DNA of 64,000 nt from Bradysia coprophila. Lineage: Eukaryota; Arthropoda; Insecta; Diptera; Sciaridae. The stretch covers positions 8,234,501-8,298,500 of the forward strand of contig NW_023503608.1 in the NCBI RefSeq assembly GCF_014529535.1, read 5' to 3'. Positions 48,419 to 59,367 of the stretch are shown in pieces; within the stretch, counting starts at the first letter, position 1, and each line of letters opens with the position of its first letter. The position numbers were made by a program, and so were the translations under genes. Below the pieces are notes generated by a model. That model was not told the DNA's origin, did no database searches, and worked only from the letters and a program-made list of their open reading frames with translations.

Positions 48419-49766
48419 GGCCCGTCATTGGGAAATGACAGGACAGTTTCCCGAAAATGTATGTAAAATTTTATCACAAAAATTCACCGAAAAAATTCAA
48501 AGAAACTAACCTCTTATGCTTTCTATTGTATTCGGACATAGTCTCTTTAGGTCGCCAAGGCATATTTGAACACAAACACTTTTTACTCAATGCAAAAACA
48601 AAAAGTTTTTTTTTGTTTTGTCGCGACAAAAACACAGAAAATATTTCGACACAACTGTGACACTCCGCTACTATAAGTACTAGAATCAATGTTTGCTGTG
48701 TTCACTTCGGCGGTAAAATATTTTCATTCAAAAAAGTGTCGGACGTTTAAAAACAATCATCAAACGGTTGACAAAGGTTAGCGTATACATTTAATAATGC
48801 TCATCGACCATTTTTCAAAGCTTTACGAGAGCTCAGCGGACATTCGTTCAACGATGGGAGAGCATTTATTAAAAATTTAGCCTCTCGTAAGACTGCGCTG
48901 AGCGTAAATAAATGTTCGTTCCTTTTTAGTAAGCTAAGAAGACTTCGCGAAGTCTAATTATGCCACCTCTTTGAATAAAAATATCGGCTGAGTTCTAATA
49001 ATTCTTCGCTGAGCTTTAACAAACCTCCGCTGAGCTCTAATAATTCTCCGCTAGGCTTCAGGAAGTGTCCGTTAGGCCTAAGCAAGTTGTAGGAAGGCTT
49101 AATGGAGCAAATCGGACACTTAGCGGAGATCTGCCAAAGCTAAGTGGAGTCTTATTAAATCATAGCAACAATTATTAGGTATCCGCTGATGCTTGTTGAG
49201 TGTTCGCTTAGCTTCATTGCCTTACTACAACGTGCTAAGGTCTGACAGACTCTTACTGAAGCCTATCGGAGAATTATTAGAGCTCAGCGGAGGTTTGTTA
49301 AAGCTCAGCGGAGAATTATTCGACCTCAGCCGATTTTTTTGTTCAAAGAGGTGGCATAATTAGACTCAGCGAAGTCTTGTTAGCTTACTAAAGAAGTGGG
49401 AGATGTTACAATTTTAATAAATATCTACCATCGTTGAAGTGTCGGACACTTTTTTGAATGAAAATATTTTACCGCCGAAGTGAACACAGCAAACATTCAT
49501 TCTAGTCCTTATAATAGCGGAGTGTCACAGTTGTGTCGAAATATTTTCTGTGTTTTATCGCGACAAAACAAAAAACTAAATTTTGTTTTTGTATCGAGTA
49601 AAAAGTGTTTAGTGTTCAAATAAGCCTTGGCGACCTAAAGAGACGGTGCACGAATACAATGGAAAGAATCAGAGGTGAGCTTCTTTGACTTTTTTCGGTG
49701 AATTTTTGTGATAAATTTTTGCATACATTTTCGGGAAACTGTCCTGTCATTTCCCAATGACGGGCC
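48419..49766. mobile_element. 1.35 kb foldback element between TTAA sites
   Basis: Almost the whole length is one inverted repeat. The outer arms (48419 to about 48750 and about 49440-49766) begin GGCCCGTCATTGGGAAATGA. The inner arms repeat GCTCAGCGGAGAATTATT and related words on both sides of the centre near 49100-49200. TTAA stands directly outside both ends (48415-48418 and 49767-49770), fitting a TTAA target duplication. One side carries several small indels. No transposase frame. Confidence 0.85.
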
Positions 49767-49855
49767 TTAAAAGGAGACTTAATTGTATATTTCTTCATCG
49801 TTAAACACCTGTAATGTACATTCCATCTTTGTGTTTTTAATACTGTACTGGTAGC

Positions 49856-50056
49856 TTAAACTGTCACAGATGGCAAGCAAGTTTTACTATTTAAACTATT
49901 ACTTCATTTGATCGAAGATTTTGTGAGATTGATTTCAGAAATCTTTTACTTCATTTGTTTTGAACGTGCTTTTTGCTACATAAAATGTTATAAGTTAGAG
50001 CTTGCCGTTTATTATTGCTGTCGTGGTCGATAACAGATGACAGCCGTCTGTAACAG
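49856..50056 (-). mobile_element. GCCGTC-end MITE, full-length copy (201 bp)
   Basis: Left end TTAAACTGTCACAGATGGC, right end GCCGTCTGTAACAG. The body matches 16381-16580 closely. A further GAAGTAAAAGATTTTGTA fragment follows at about 50108. Confidence 0.75.
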
Positions 50057-50927
50057 TCTTTTAGGTAATTAGTAATGTTTTCTTGTAACAAAATATGTTT
50101 TAAAATTAATGAAGTAAAAGATTTTGTACAAATGTATTGAAGACTGACGATATGTCCCTTCTTTGTTACAGGTTAAGATGTGTGTGTAATAATTTTTTTT
50201 GTTGTTGAAATTTATCGTCAATTTAACCAGAAACCCAAATGACCAATCACTTATAATTTTTGAGCTAAATGAAGTTCGTTTTCTAATTTTATACATACCT
50301 GCTTCAGTTCTGCATAACATTTCCTGTTACTAAAAACCACCTGGGTCTGATTCATCATAATTTGTGCTAAGTAGCATTTAAATTAACAACAACACAAAAA
50401 TAAATAAATAAATAAAAAGTCATTCATTCACTCTTGCGTTTGTCTTTCAACCAAACACATTTTACACATGAAATATCTCGCATATATGTAAATAATTCAA
50501 GGCCATTCAAGGCCGTACGCTCGATGAATATGAGATGAAATGGCATTAAGCAACTAATCATTGCGAAGATTAAACAATTTGGTTAAAAGTCTCTCTATAC
50601 CTTTTAAAATAACACATGAACTTTGGTAGGTCTCTTTTATCAAGCAATTTATGTAAATATTATGTATTATGGCGCCTTTTATCAGTATACATTTTTGAAT
50701 GAAGATGGCTCGATGGTTGAATTTTTGCACGAGTTACGGTCGAATGGTGATATTACAATCGATTCCATATATCTAAGAATTAAGAATGGAAAGTCATCTG
50801 TTAACGATAAAGACGGTTAGAGGAAGCGATGGCCTCTGAATGGTAATCGCTCGTATAGAAAAATTAATTTTAATGCAAATGAGGTTGAAGATTTGGCTTT
50901 AAGCTCTAGAAGATACAATTGCAAAAT
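50057..50927. other. Intergenic DNA, nothing recognised
   Basis: One 65-codon frame at 50623-50820 (+) has mixed composition but no recognisable family. Confidence 0.35.
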
Positions 50928-51184
50928 GTTTCTCATATGCAGAATGAGCACCAGCTGAATATCACCAGCTGGTGTACAAACAACAACACTTTATATTGTA
51001 TACAATTCAAAGACAACCTACACACAGTGCATTTCTACGTTAACGTCATCTACGCGCACATAACACGTATGAATGAAGTAAACACATTGTTAAGAATGTG
51101 TTTTGATTGTTTATCATACAATAAGTGTGTGTTAGCAGATCCAGCTGGTGATATTCAGCTGGTGCTCATTCTGCATATGAAAAA
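50928..51184. mobile_element. 257 bp MITE with CACCAGCTG-bearing arms
   Basis: Arms of about 43 bp (50928-50972 and 51141-51184) are inverted with about one mismatch. They contain TCATATGCAGAATGAGCACC and AATATCACCAGCTGG. The 168 bp centre is not paired. CACCAGCTGG is shared with the perfect hairpin at 30074-30195. Confidence 0.75.
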
Positions 51185-51968
51185 TATTTACAGGCTGTAC
51201 TTCATTTTGTTAGAGGTGGCAGATGTATTGTTCTTCTCATAATCAAAATCATATTAGATATGACAATGATTCACTTGGCTTGGAAAGTGAAATACCGGAT
51301 CAATTTATTTGTTTCCGCTTCCATCGGCCTCATTTGTTGCTCTTGTGTATAGTTTTGCTCACATTTCCGCAAAGCTTCCATTTTCTACCAGTTTTTCGTA
51401 CATTTACTTGCAGTTTGTTGAAACTTTAGAATTTTGTGGGATGTGGGAAATAATGCATTTTGATTTGATATTGCCTTGAGACACTAGAATTTAAAGCCTA
51501 GATCGATCAATCTTTCTTGAAAATGGCGAGTATCTTCTGTGTTCAGGGTGATCAGAAGCCTCTTGCATAAACAGATAAAATAATCTTTCAAGTAAAAAAT
51601 CCAAATCTCCAAAAATGAAGTGGATGAACTTGATTTCAAATAGGTATATTGCTGTAAGCGTACCCAATAAATGAGCGAAGCTTTTCAAATTGATTTTTAA
51701 ACTTACCACATGAAATTCCGCGCGTTGTTAAAAACGATCTGTTCAAACAAGTTATCGAACACACAAATCGATTATCGTTATCGATCCAAACCACCCCTTG
51801 AATATTTTCTAAAATCTACAAACGAAGAGACATTCTGATCGACTCACTTAGGCCATTTCACTTGCAGTGTTCTTGACGAACTGTTGACCACCTGTTGTCT
51901 TGTTTCTGTGCAATTATATTTTATCAATTGATTTTCTCTTTATTTGAGTTTAACCTTAAACCATCGAA
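51185..51968. other. Region upstream of the H2A gene
   Basis: The minus strand has a possible exon (acceptor GCTTACAG near 51654, frame to about 51493), but no acceptable upstream exon. A TATATT run at 51915-51920 lies about 50 bp before the H2A start codon. No partner histone gene is seen. Confidence 0.3.
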
Positions 51969-52429
51969 ATGGAAACAGTTTTCCGGCGAAATAATCGTTT
52001 TCCGACTAGATGTAAGCTATTTTCGGAATAAATTACAAATCAAAAAGATTTGATACATTTCGTCGGCCACAAGAACTAATTTCGACACTTTAATTGTCTT
52101 ACATAACAGTAACGAAATCACAAAGGGCTGACATTACTTTCCCCGTATCCCGAGTACATCGTCAACTGCGTAAAAGAAAGTACGTTAATCGAATTCGTGT
52201 ACACAGTGCCGTGAATTTAGCGGTGGTACTTGAGTATCTAGTCGCCGAAATATTGGAATTAGCTGGAAATGAAGCCAAAGAGCAAAAAAGGAAGCGAATT
52301 GTTCCGCGCCATATTATGCTTGCGATCAGAAAAGATGGCGATCTAAACAATCTTCTCAAAGAAGTGATGATTTCATTTTCTGGAGTCGTGCCGAATATAC
52401 AGGCACCATTGTTAGTGCAGAAGAAGTAA
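51969..52429 (+). CDS. Divergent histone H2A variant, intron-containing
   Basis: Two exons, 51969-52011 and 52110-52429, join at T/GTAAGC and AACAG/TA, completing a Leu codon and giving 120 residues. The histone fold aligns without gaps to H2A: FPVSRVHRQLRK (alpha 1), VVLEYLVAEILELAGN (alpha 2), KRIVPRHIMLAIRKD, then VVPNIQAPLL. Glu56, Glu61, Glu64 and Asp90 of the nucleosome acidic patch are kept, but position 91 is Gly and 92 is Asp instead of Glu-Glu. The L1 loop (about residues 38-49), the canonical AGLQFPVGR block (here ADITFPVSR) and the N-terminal tail are unlike H2A, H2A.Z or H2A.X. The tail lacks the usual SGRGK start and SQ phosphosite. No histone stem-loop is seen; an ATTAAA lies at about 52618, so the mRNA is probably polyadenylated. 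A germline or sperm chromatin role is possible but is inference. Confidence 0.9.
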
Positions 52430-53787
52430 TATCCTTCACAGTGTGATATTTATGTTACCCATATGGGAATAACGAGACATTTTTCGTAGTTTTTTTTTTA
52501 ATTATTTTAATTTTTTGTGTTAAAAGTGTTATGTAAAGAATATTTGTTTTCTCTAAATTTTATTTGGCCGTAGGCGCCAATTTTTAAATTATAATTTTAA
52601 GTTGATTCCATCGAGATATTAAATATCTGTTCTAAGATGATTTTGTCGAGTTTTTTTTTGTGAGCTCCTTGTATCAGCTGAACTTTTGAATCAACCATTG
52701 TCTTGTCTAATGGGACTAATAACTCATATATTTATCATCACGTACGAGAAATGAATGGAAGCAACATCGCTTGACATTCTCAATAGAAAATTCATGTTCC
52801 AGATGGGTAAGGTTTGATGAGTTGAGTTATACCAACACTGTGGCCAAGGTTTTTAGATATTTTTAGTTATTTCCATAAGCAACCTCGAAGTGTATTAGCG
52901 ACAAAGGAGAGGAATATTTGGATTGGATAACCTTTTATTAGATGGTCCTTTTATTTAGGTTAGTCTTACATTAGATCCAGGCTATTCAGAGCCCATCGTT
53001 CAAAAGGTTCAATAATAGCACGAATGATATGGTAGCCGACCGTGGAATGGTAAGTTATTTTGCGAAAAGAGAAAGCACAAAAATTTCGAATGATGGCGAT
53101 GCTCTCTGGTATTTTAAAAGAATTGGTTTCCCTATTTTCAATTTTGATCAGAAGGTTGTTCGAATATCGTCGAATTGAAAAGGGTCAGGCACGATAAAAT
53201 TTGATTTTAACACATTCTTCCCACTTTAAATGGAAGTGCAAGATCAAATAGAATATTCTTTTACATAGTAATGAGTAAGTATCTCACGACTAAGATAGAA
53301 ATCAGCGCGAACCGCTGGGGGTTTTTTGAGAACGGGCAGCATAGTCAGTGCGGAACAGTTGAGAACTTTTAAAGTAAAGATTAATATTGCGATTTGCGGA
53401 GGACCTAATTTACAAGATCGTTTGCTTAAAAATTATTCCTCTAGTACAACGAAGACTAGAATACACTTCTTTGGCAACAAAACTGTATCTGCAGGTAAGC
53501 TTGAAGCCTAAGCTTAATAATGATATCAAACAGGCCAGTAAGTGGCAAGCAGCAAGTGATACCTTTTATCTAAGGAATTTTGCATCTCGATTAAGAACAT
53601 CAACCAAAACATAGCTAACGCCGACCCGTACGAAACACCTATTCGTATCAAAAGCCTTTACTGTGAAACTCTTCATTTCTTTTACTTCATTCTCTACTGA
53701 AAAGCTATTCGCCCTTTAAAATCACTTACATTATCTTTCTTTGCCTTGTTAGCATATACAAATAAATTGCCGGAGGCAATATAGACA
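52430..53787. other. Intergenic DNA, nothing recognised
   Basis: Possible ATTAAA polyadenylation signal of the H2A gene near 52618. Overlapping short plus-strand frames at 53326-53614 are not recognised. A small hairpin, ATTGCC-GGA-GGCAAT, lies at about 53767-53781, just before the next element. Confidence 0.4.
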
Positions 53788-54809
53788 GCCCCGTACGAAG
53801 TCAACTTTCATAAATTCCTATTTAAACATCTATATACCACTATATTTACCTATATTTTCCTATAAATAAACATTTCACAGATGAATGTGCTATTATATAG
53901 CTCTATATGCCTCTATATAGCTCAATATAGGTGAATATAGATATATATAGATGTCCATAAATGGAATGCCTGAAACACCCCACACACATAACAAATTATT
54001 TCCATGTTAACAGAAACACTCTAAGTACCATTTTTCCCAATATATATCACTTTTATTAAAATCCAATATGGCCACCGGCAGCCATTTTGTTAGGAGACCG
54101 GAAATTTTACCGACGCTTTACATTCGTTAATACCTTTCAAACAAAAAAAATTCATGAAATTCGGTCAAAATTTACTCGAGATATTGACAAAATACTCCAC
54201 GTTCACTGTACGGCCGAGTAGCCAGATAAGAGCTCACTCCAAGAGACCTAGCTCACGCTCCGGAGAACATAATTTCAAAAACTGATTGGTACGGTCAATA
54301 CCTATCTAATAAAGCTAAAATAGACGAAATATGTTGAAATGTGGCCGACCTACAAGCAAAAACTGCTTGCCGCCCTGTGCCTGTTTCACACCAAGGGGTC
54401 TAACTCACGAGTCGGTCATCCGATTTCCATAAACTTTTTTTTTGTCGATCGGTATTGTAAATTGACGTATCACTTACAAGTGTAACGTTTAAATGTCCGG
54501 AGATATCTTCGAAAAACCGTAAAGCACTTATTGGGCCACAGCTCGGGAAGGGTCGATCCAAAATCACTCATCTTCGAACTAAGCCTGTCTTTTGACATTA
54601 CCAAACGGGAAAAAAAAAGAATTTTCAAAATCGGATGCGTTTTACTCAAGTTATCGTGCAGACGGACAGACGGACGACGGACATTTTTTTTCCACTGATT
54701 TGGCATCTCTAGACAACCACAATAGGTTTCCCCTTACTCAGGGAGTCCAATTCGACGTGTTACGGACGTATGCGTAAACGCATAAGACCCCAGTACTTCG
54801 TACGGGTCT
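53788..54809. mobile_element. 1.02 kb element with AGCCCCGTACGA ends, second copy
   Basis: Ends AGCCCCGTACGAAGT (left) and the complement of AGACCCGTACGAAGT (right). It shares with 24209-25154 the CTAACTCACG and CCGATTT blocks, a long T run and a GACAGACGGAC word near the right end. It has a CTATATAG-rich stretch instead of the 146 bp array. Confidence 0.7.
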
Positions 54810-55261
54810 AAAAATGTTCCTCCTACAAGTAACAGGGAAATAGGTGACACTGCTTACGTATATTTTGTACATGAACCATGAATATATTAGGAGAATATAT
54901 GGGATGAAATCACGCTTTTCTTTCATTTGTACAAGGAAGGTTAATTTTTGTTAATGATTTTCAACTCTTCCCGTAATGCCTGGGAAAGGTTAGTTAATTC
55001 GACGTCATATCTCTGGTATAAAAGCAGAGCACTGAAGAACAATACAAACGAATCAATTGGTATATAATGCCATTTCAATTTAATCACGATCTACGTTAAG
55101 CTACAAAAATATTTTTTTTACAATTTTGTCGAATTACATACATGAGGATTCAATCTTAGTCTTATCACACTTTATCACAAAACATAAAAGAAAAACGAAC
55201 TGAATTTCAAAACTAAAAATTAATCTAACTTTGCACTGCTGCTACTATTCGATTTCGGCCA
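54810..55261. other. 3' flank of the membrane-protein gene
   Basis: No gene. On the minus strand this should hold the 3' untranslated region of the gene ending at 55262; no clear AATAAA was found there. Confidence 0.35.
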
Positions 55262-55960
55262 TCATCCTGGGATCTGTAATTTGAACAGAGCAAAAAAAAA
55301 TGTGTTTGAACAGCACTTCGATAAAGAGAATCGTTCGCAAAAATCCTTACACTCGGCAAATATGATCACACCAAAAATAATAATCATGAACAGAATGGTC
55401 ATCGATACAATAACAGCAGTTATGAGATTGCAACAGCATGCCGGTTTCGTAGGCTGTCTGAGACGTGTACCGCCGAATCCATTGACCACCGTAAAGTGTG
55501 TTGAGCTGGCATTTGATTCGACGTCATTCTCTTTCGGCTTGTGGTTCTGAGTCGTCGTCATCGAATCGACAGTGATGGTAAATTCACGATTCGTCGGAAC
55601 AGTTTCGTTCGGTGCATTCTTGTGCAGTTTATTTAAGCGAGCTAAATTAGCTGTAGTCAAATCCTTGCCGGAAAATGTACTCTACGATTTTGGATAATTT
55701 TCATTCAGGAGCATTAGCTGTTCCCGTTCCACGTGAAAAATAAAATTCAAAACACTTACATGCCGAGGACTTTTGTCAATGGATTCAGTTCGTTTTAGGT
55801 CGTTAGAAAAAGCCTCAAAATTATTTCCCTCATTTGGTAGACTGTCAACGGTTGTAGATTTGACCAGAATTTTTCTCATTTTGCTGACGTTGTCGTCTTT
55901 TTGAAGATCTTGATTGGTGTATTGTATGGCAGCCCGCGGAATTTTTAGTGTGTCCGCCAT
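55262..55960 (-). CDS. Small single-pass membrane protein, unknown function
   Basis: Two exons on the minus strand, 55960-55760 and 55681-55262, join in phase 0 at GGCAT/GTAAGT and ATCGTAG/AGTACA. The 78 bp intron removal gives 206 residues. The first about 150 residues are hydrophilic and rich in Thr, Asn, Lys and Ser. They are followed by CCC and one hydrophobic helix (LITAVIVSMTILFMIIIFGV, about residues 160-183), then a short Cys-containing tail. There is no signal peptide, so a type II or tail-proximal anchor is likely. The ATG follows CAG, so a 5' UTR intron may end there. I recognise no family or domain. The clean splice signals and continuous frame are the main support. It could be insect-specific. 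Confidence 0.7.
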
Positions 55961-56466
55961 CTGGAAACAGAAAAACGAAAATCATTTTTGAAATCGTTCG
56001 CTTGAGATCTTACGAAGAGGTCAATAGAAATTAATGAGCGAACTTCATGGTCAAATGAAAAATCAAAAACAAATTGTAACGATGGAAAAAACCAAAAATC
56101 TCATTTTACAATCAAAATATTGTGCAATGACACGACAAATCGAAGCAAAAATATTTTACCAATCAATTTGTCAGCAAACAAACCAAGAAAACAAAATTCA
56201 ATTGAATGATCAAACAAAAAATAAATAAATTCGGAATTCTTGAAACGAATTACAAAAATTTCTTCAAAACTTTCGGTCCAAAATCTAATGGCGCCAGCAC
56301 AACAAATTTTCCTATGCAAAAGTTCAATAATTAACCCACTTAACCGAATATCAAATTTTTATGTGTCAAAAATCAAATACAATTCATCGAACGTCCTTGG
56401 TTATTGAATTCGTCGAGACAAACAGATTTTTTTCGGTTGAGCTGATATGCAGCCGTTACAATATTA
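55961..56466. other. Upstream of the membrane-protein gene
   Basis: Lys/Gln-rich open frames on both strands near 56034-56319 reflect base composition. No gene supported. Confidence 0.35.
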
Positions 56467-56915
56467 TTCCCTTGACTGAAAGTCAGGGTCTTACACCAGA
56501 AAATACCGAAATATGTGGGTGACAAAAAAGTTCACTATGATTGAAAATGTATGAAATGGTATGAAAAACGTTAAATGTGGGTGACAAAAAATCGTTGAAG
56601 GCACGATAACTTGAGTAATTCTCAAGCAATTTGGATGAATTTTTTTTTTAAATATGTGGAATTAAAATCTCGAGGCTAAGTTCGAAGATGGGCAATGTGG
56701 GACGAAGGATCTGGAAGCTATCCAGGAAAAACAGGATTTTACACTGTTGATTATAGCCTCAATCGAAAAAGATTACTTTGATGAAATTTGATTTGGTTGC
56801 GTAGTGTGTGTAAATCGTATAAGTATGTTCTCGATAGAGTTTATTTAATAAGTGGAAAGAACAATTCCATCAGTCGATGTCCAGCTTTGAACCGGTAAAC
56901 ATCTCCTGCTAGCCA

Positions 56916-57487
56916 ATTATCAAATTTGATAGTCAACTATCAAATTTGATAGTCAACTATCAAGTTGATAGTCAACTATCAAGTTGATAGTCAACTATCA
57001 AGTTGATAGTCAACTATCAAGTTGATATTCAAATTTGATAGTTGACTATCAACTTGATAGTTGACTATCAAATTTGATAGTTGACTATCAACTTGATAGT
57101 TGACTATCAAATTTGATAGTTGACTATCAACTTGATAGTTGACTATCAAATTTGATAGTTGACTATCAACTTGATAGTTGACTATCAAATTTGATAGTTG
57201 ACTAACGACTTGAAAATTGACTATCAAATTTGATAGTTGACTAACAACTTGATAGTTGACTATCAAATTTGATAGTTGACTATCAGATTTGATAGTTGAC
57301 TATCAAATTTGATAGTTGACTAACAACTTGATAGTTGACTATCAAATTTGATAGTTGACTATCAGATTTGATAGTTGACTATCAAATTTGATAGTTGACT
57401 AACAACTTGATAGTTGACTAACAACTTGATAGTTGACTATCAAATTTGATAGTTGACTAACAACTTGATAGTTGACTAACAAATTTA
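56916..57487. repeat. Palindromic 19-20 bp satellite that reverses orientation
   Basis: The first about 110 bp repeats TATCAAGTTGATAGTCAAC. At about 57028 the array flips and continues for 460 bp as TATCAAATTTGATAGTTGAC alternating with TATCAACTTGATAGTTGAC. This gives a higher-order period near 39 bp. TATCA is sometimes TAACA in the later units. A repetitive minus-strand open frame is a by-product. Confidence 0.9.
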
Positions 57488-57711
57488 ATGCGTCTACTAC
57501 CAAAGAAAGATGTTTTTTTACTCAAGGTCTTACGGCAGAAAAATTTCATGAGCACACTATGATTGAAAAGTGTAGGAAATTTTATGAAAAACGTTAAATG
57601 TAACCATCATTCTTTGTAGGCAATATAAGATATAAGTCATTCTCAACAAATTTCTGAATATTTTTTTTAAATTCATTATTCCAACAATCAAACAAAATAT
57701 GTTACAACTCC

Positions 57712-58434
57712 CATACGAGTGGAAAGTTTGCGGCCAGAGCGAAGCGAGGGCCGTAATTCTCACGAGTCGTAATAATTTTATGGGATATTATATTCGACCA
57801 ATAGAAAAATTCAATTTTACCGATAAAAAATAATAAAATACCGATAGAAATGTGGTACATGTCGCTGGAACCTCTTCAGTAAATCAGTAAAAAGTAAAAA
57901 AAAATTGTCTTTGCTTCACTCTTTGTCGATTTCCTAGCGAATTCATCCTTTTACAAAATGTAACGAGAAGGCGTTTTGTTCGTTCCAAGGGAATTCATCC
58001 TTTTACAAAATGTAACTTAAAGACGTTTTGTTCGTTCCTAGGGAAATTCATCCTTCTACGAAATGTAACTTAAAGACGTTTTGTCAATCCCTCACTTTTG
58101 TCGTTTTCTGAATCGACAAAAGTGAAGAAACGAAAAAAAAATAATTCATTTATCGGTCGTTTATTACCATCCACATTTTATTCACGAGTGACGGTTTTGT
58201 AAAATACCGGGGGACTTCCTTTTTGTACAAAACTGTAAGAAAAGAACATCTATCGTTTTTTTTTAAATTTTTTACCAAAGTGAAAGAGTTGTCTCATCGT
58301 TCCACATTTGTAAAACTTCGCATCTACTCTGATTAAATTCGACAAAATGGCAATCAAACAGAATAATAGATAGCTCATACGAGTGGGAAGTTTGCGGCCA
58401 GAGCGAAGCGAGGGCCGTAAATCACACGAGTCGC
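57712..58434 (+). repeat. Pair of 58 bp direct repeats, GCGGCCAGAGCGAAGCGAGG
   Basis: Copies at 57712-57769 and 58376-58434 are about 90% identical. Each has CATACGAGTGG, AAGTTTGCGGCCAGAGCGAA and CACGAGTCG. They are notably GC-rich for this region. The 606 bp between them contains a 52 bp tandem repeat. They could be ends of an element or two related insertions. Confidence 0.75.
57931..58087 (+). repeat. 52 bp tandem repeat, three units
   Basis: Units begin at 57931, 57983 and 58035. Each contains AATTCATCCTTTTACAAAAT or a close variant, then GACGTTTTGTTCG or a close variant. Confidence 0.85.
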
Positions 58435-58810
58435 ATTTTATTTACGATTTGTGTGGTTGATTGAAAATCTTTCTGCAAATTTATAAGAAAAATCAGAACT
58501 CAAAGATCATTCGGTCTTCGAAGGTTTATTTGAAGAACTTTTTCTGTCAAATTTCGTTGTCATGTTTATAGTAATCGATATATTAAATGTAGGCATTTTT
58601 ATCAGTGATGCTTCGGAAGTTCAACAATGAAATCGGTCAAAAATATATTGAAAATATTGTCAGTCAAGGGACCTGACCCGCCCAAAAGGTGGGACCTAGT
58701 ATACACACAAGAAAGAGTTGCTCGAGACACGATAGGTGAGATATGTGTTCAACTAACTTTTTGCTATCATATGTCGGATGGATGAACTCAGAAAAGTAGT
58801 ATGGACCTTT

Positions 58811-59367
58811 AACCTCTCATAGATCGGGCAACAGCTCTGTGGCAGTGCTATGATTAGGCTCATTTCTTCTTTTAATTAAAAAAAAATGCAAGACAGTAAT
58901 TGTTGATGCCAGTGACGTTGCCAGACATGAATTTCAGGGTGTTCTTCAGGGAAAAAATGTATAAATGTTTAAATAAAGTACGGTGCTTTCTACAGAATCT
59001 TGTACTTCGTTTGTACTCCTAGAGCAAATCGCTAATTTTTGTAGTTCTTTTTGAGAACAAAATGTCTAGCCGTTGATAAATCAATGCAGTACATTTCATC
59101 AACGCACGTCAAGAATGAGTGGTACTATAAATGTAGTACTGAAACTGGAATGCATGCTAAAAAATTGAAGTACAAGATTTGAAGGACGGAAGGAACGACT
59201 ACGTCCATCGGCATAATTTTCTTTTGAATCGACATCGACAATTTCCTTCATTTTAATCTTTAGCTGATATCAGGCATTTCAAAAGTGGAAATATAGTCTG
59301 TTTTTTAACCGTTACTGGTATCAACAAAATGAAGGAAAATCGATTCTTTCCTTCTGTGAAAGGTTAA
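58811..59367 (+). mobile_element. Probable GCCGTC-end MITE copy, interrupted
   Basis: TAACCTCTCATAGATCGGGC at the left and CCTTCTGTGAAAGGTTAA at the right resemble the family ends. AATTGAAGTACAAGATTTGA is at about 59164. The spacing is about three times normal, so other sequence is inserted or two fragments are paired by chance. Confidence 0.4.

Larger units (their letters stand above)
56467..58676. mobile_element. Composite repeat with CCCTTGACTG ends
   Basis: Left end CCCTTGACTGAAAGTCAGGG; right end is the complement of TCCCTTGACTGAC (about 58664-58676). Inside, two diverged direct copies of about 170 bp (56480-56660 and 57525-57690) share TATGAAAAACGTTAAATGT and flank a palindromic satellite. 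A third fragment of the left end is at about 40300. Whether this is one element or several side by side is uncertain. Confidence 0.5.

Noticed and set aside
51493-51660. Minus-strand exon-like segment with an acceptor next to the H2A gene
   Set aside because: The only nearby donor leads into a frame closed by stops, so no gene could be assembled.
52440-52480. Histone 3' stem-loop after the H2A gene
   Set aside because: Only a CCCATATGGG palindrome is present, not the conserved histone stem-loop sequence.
56991-57266. 91-codon repetitive protein
   Set aside because: It is the translation of the palindromic satellite.
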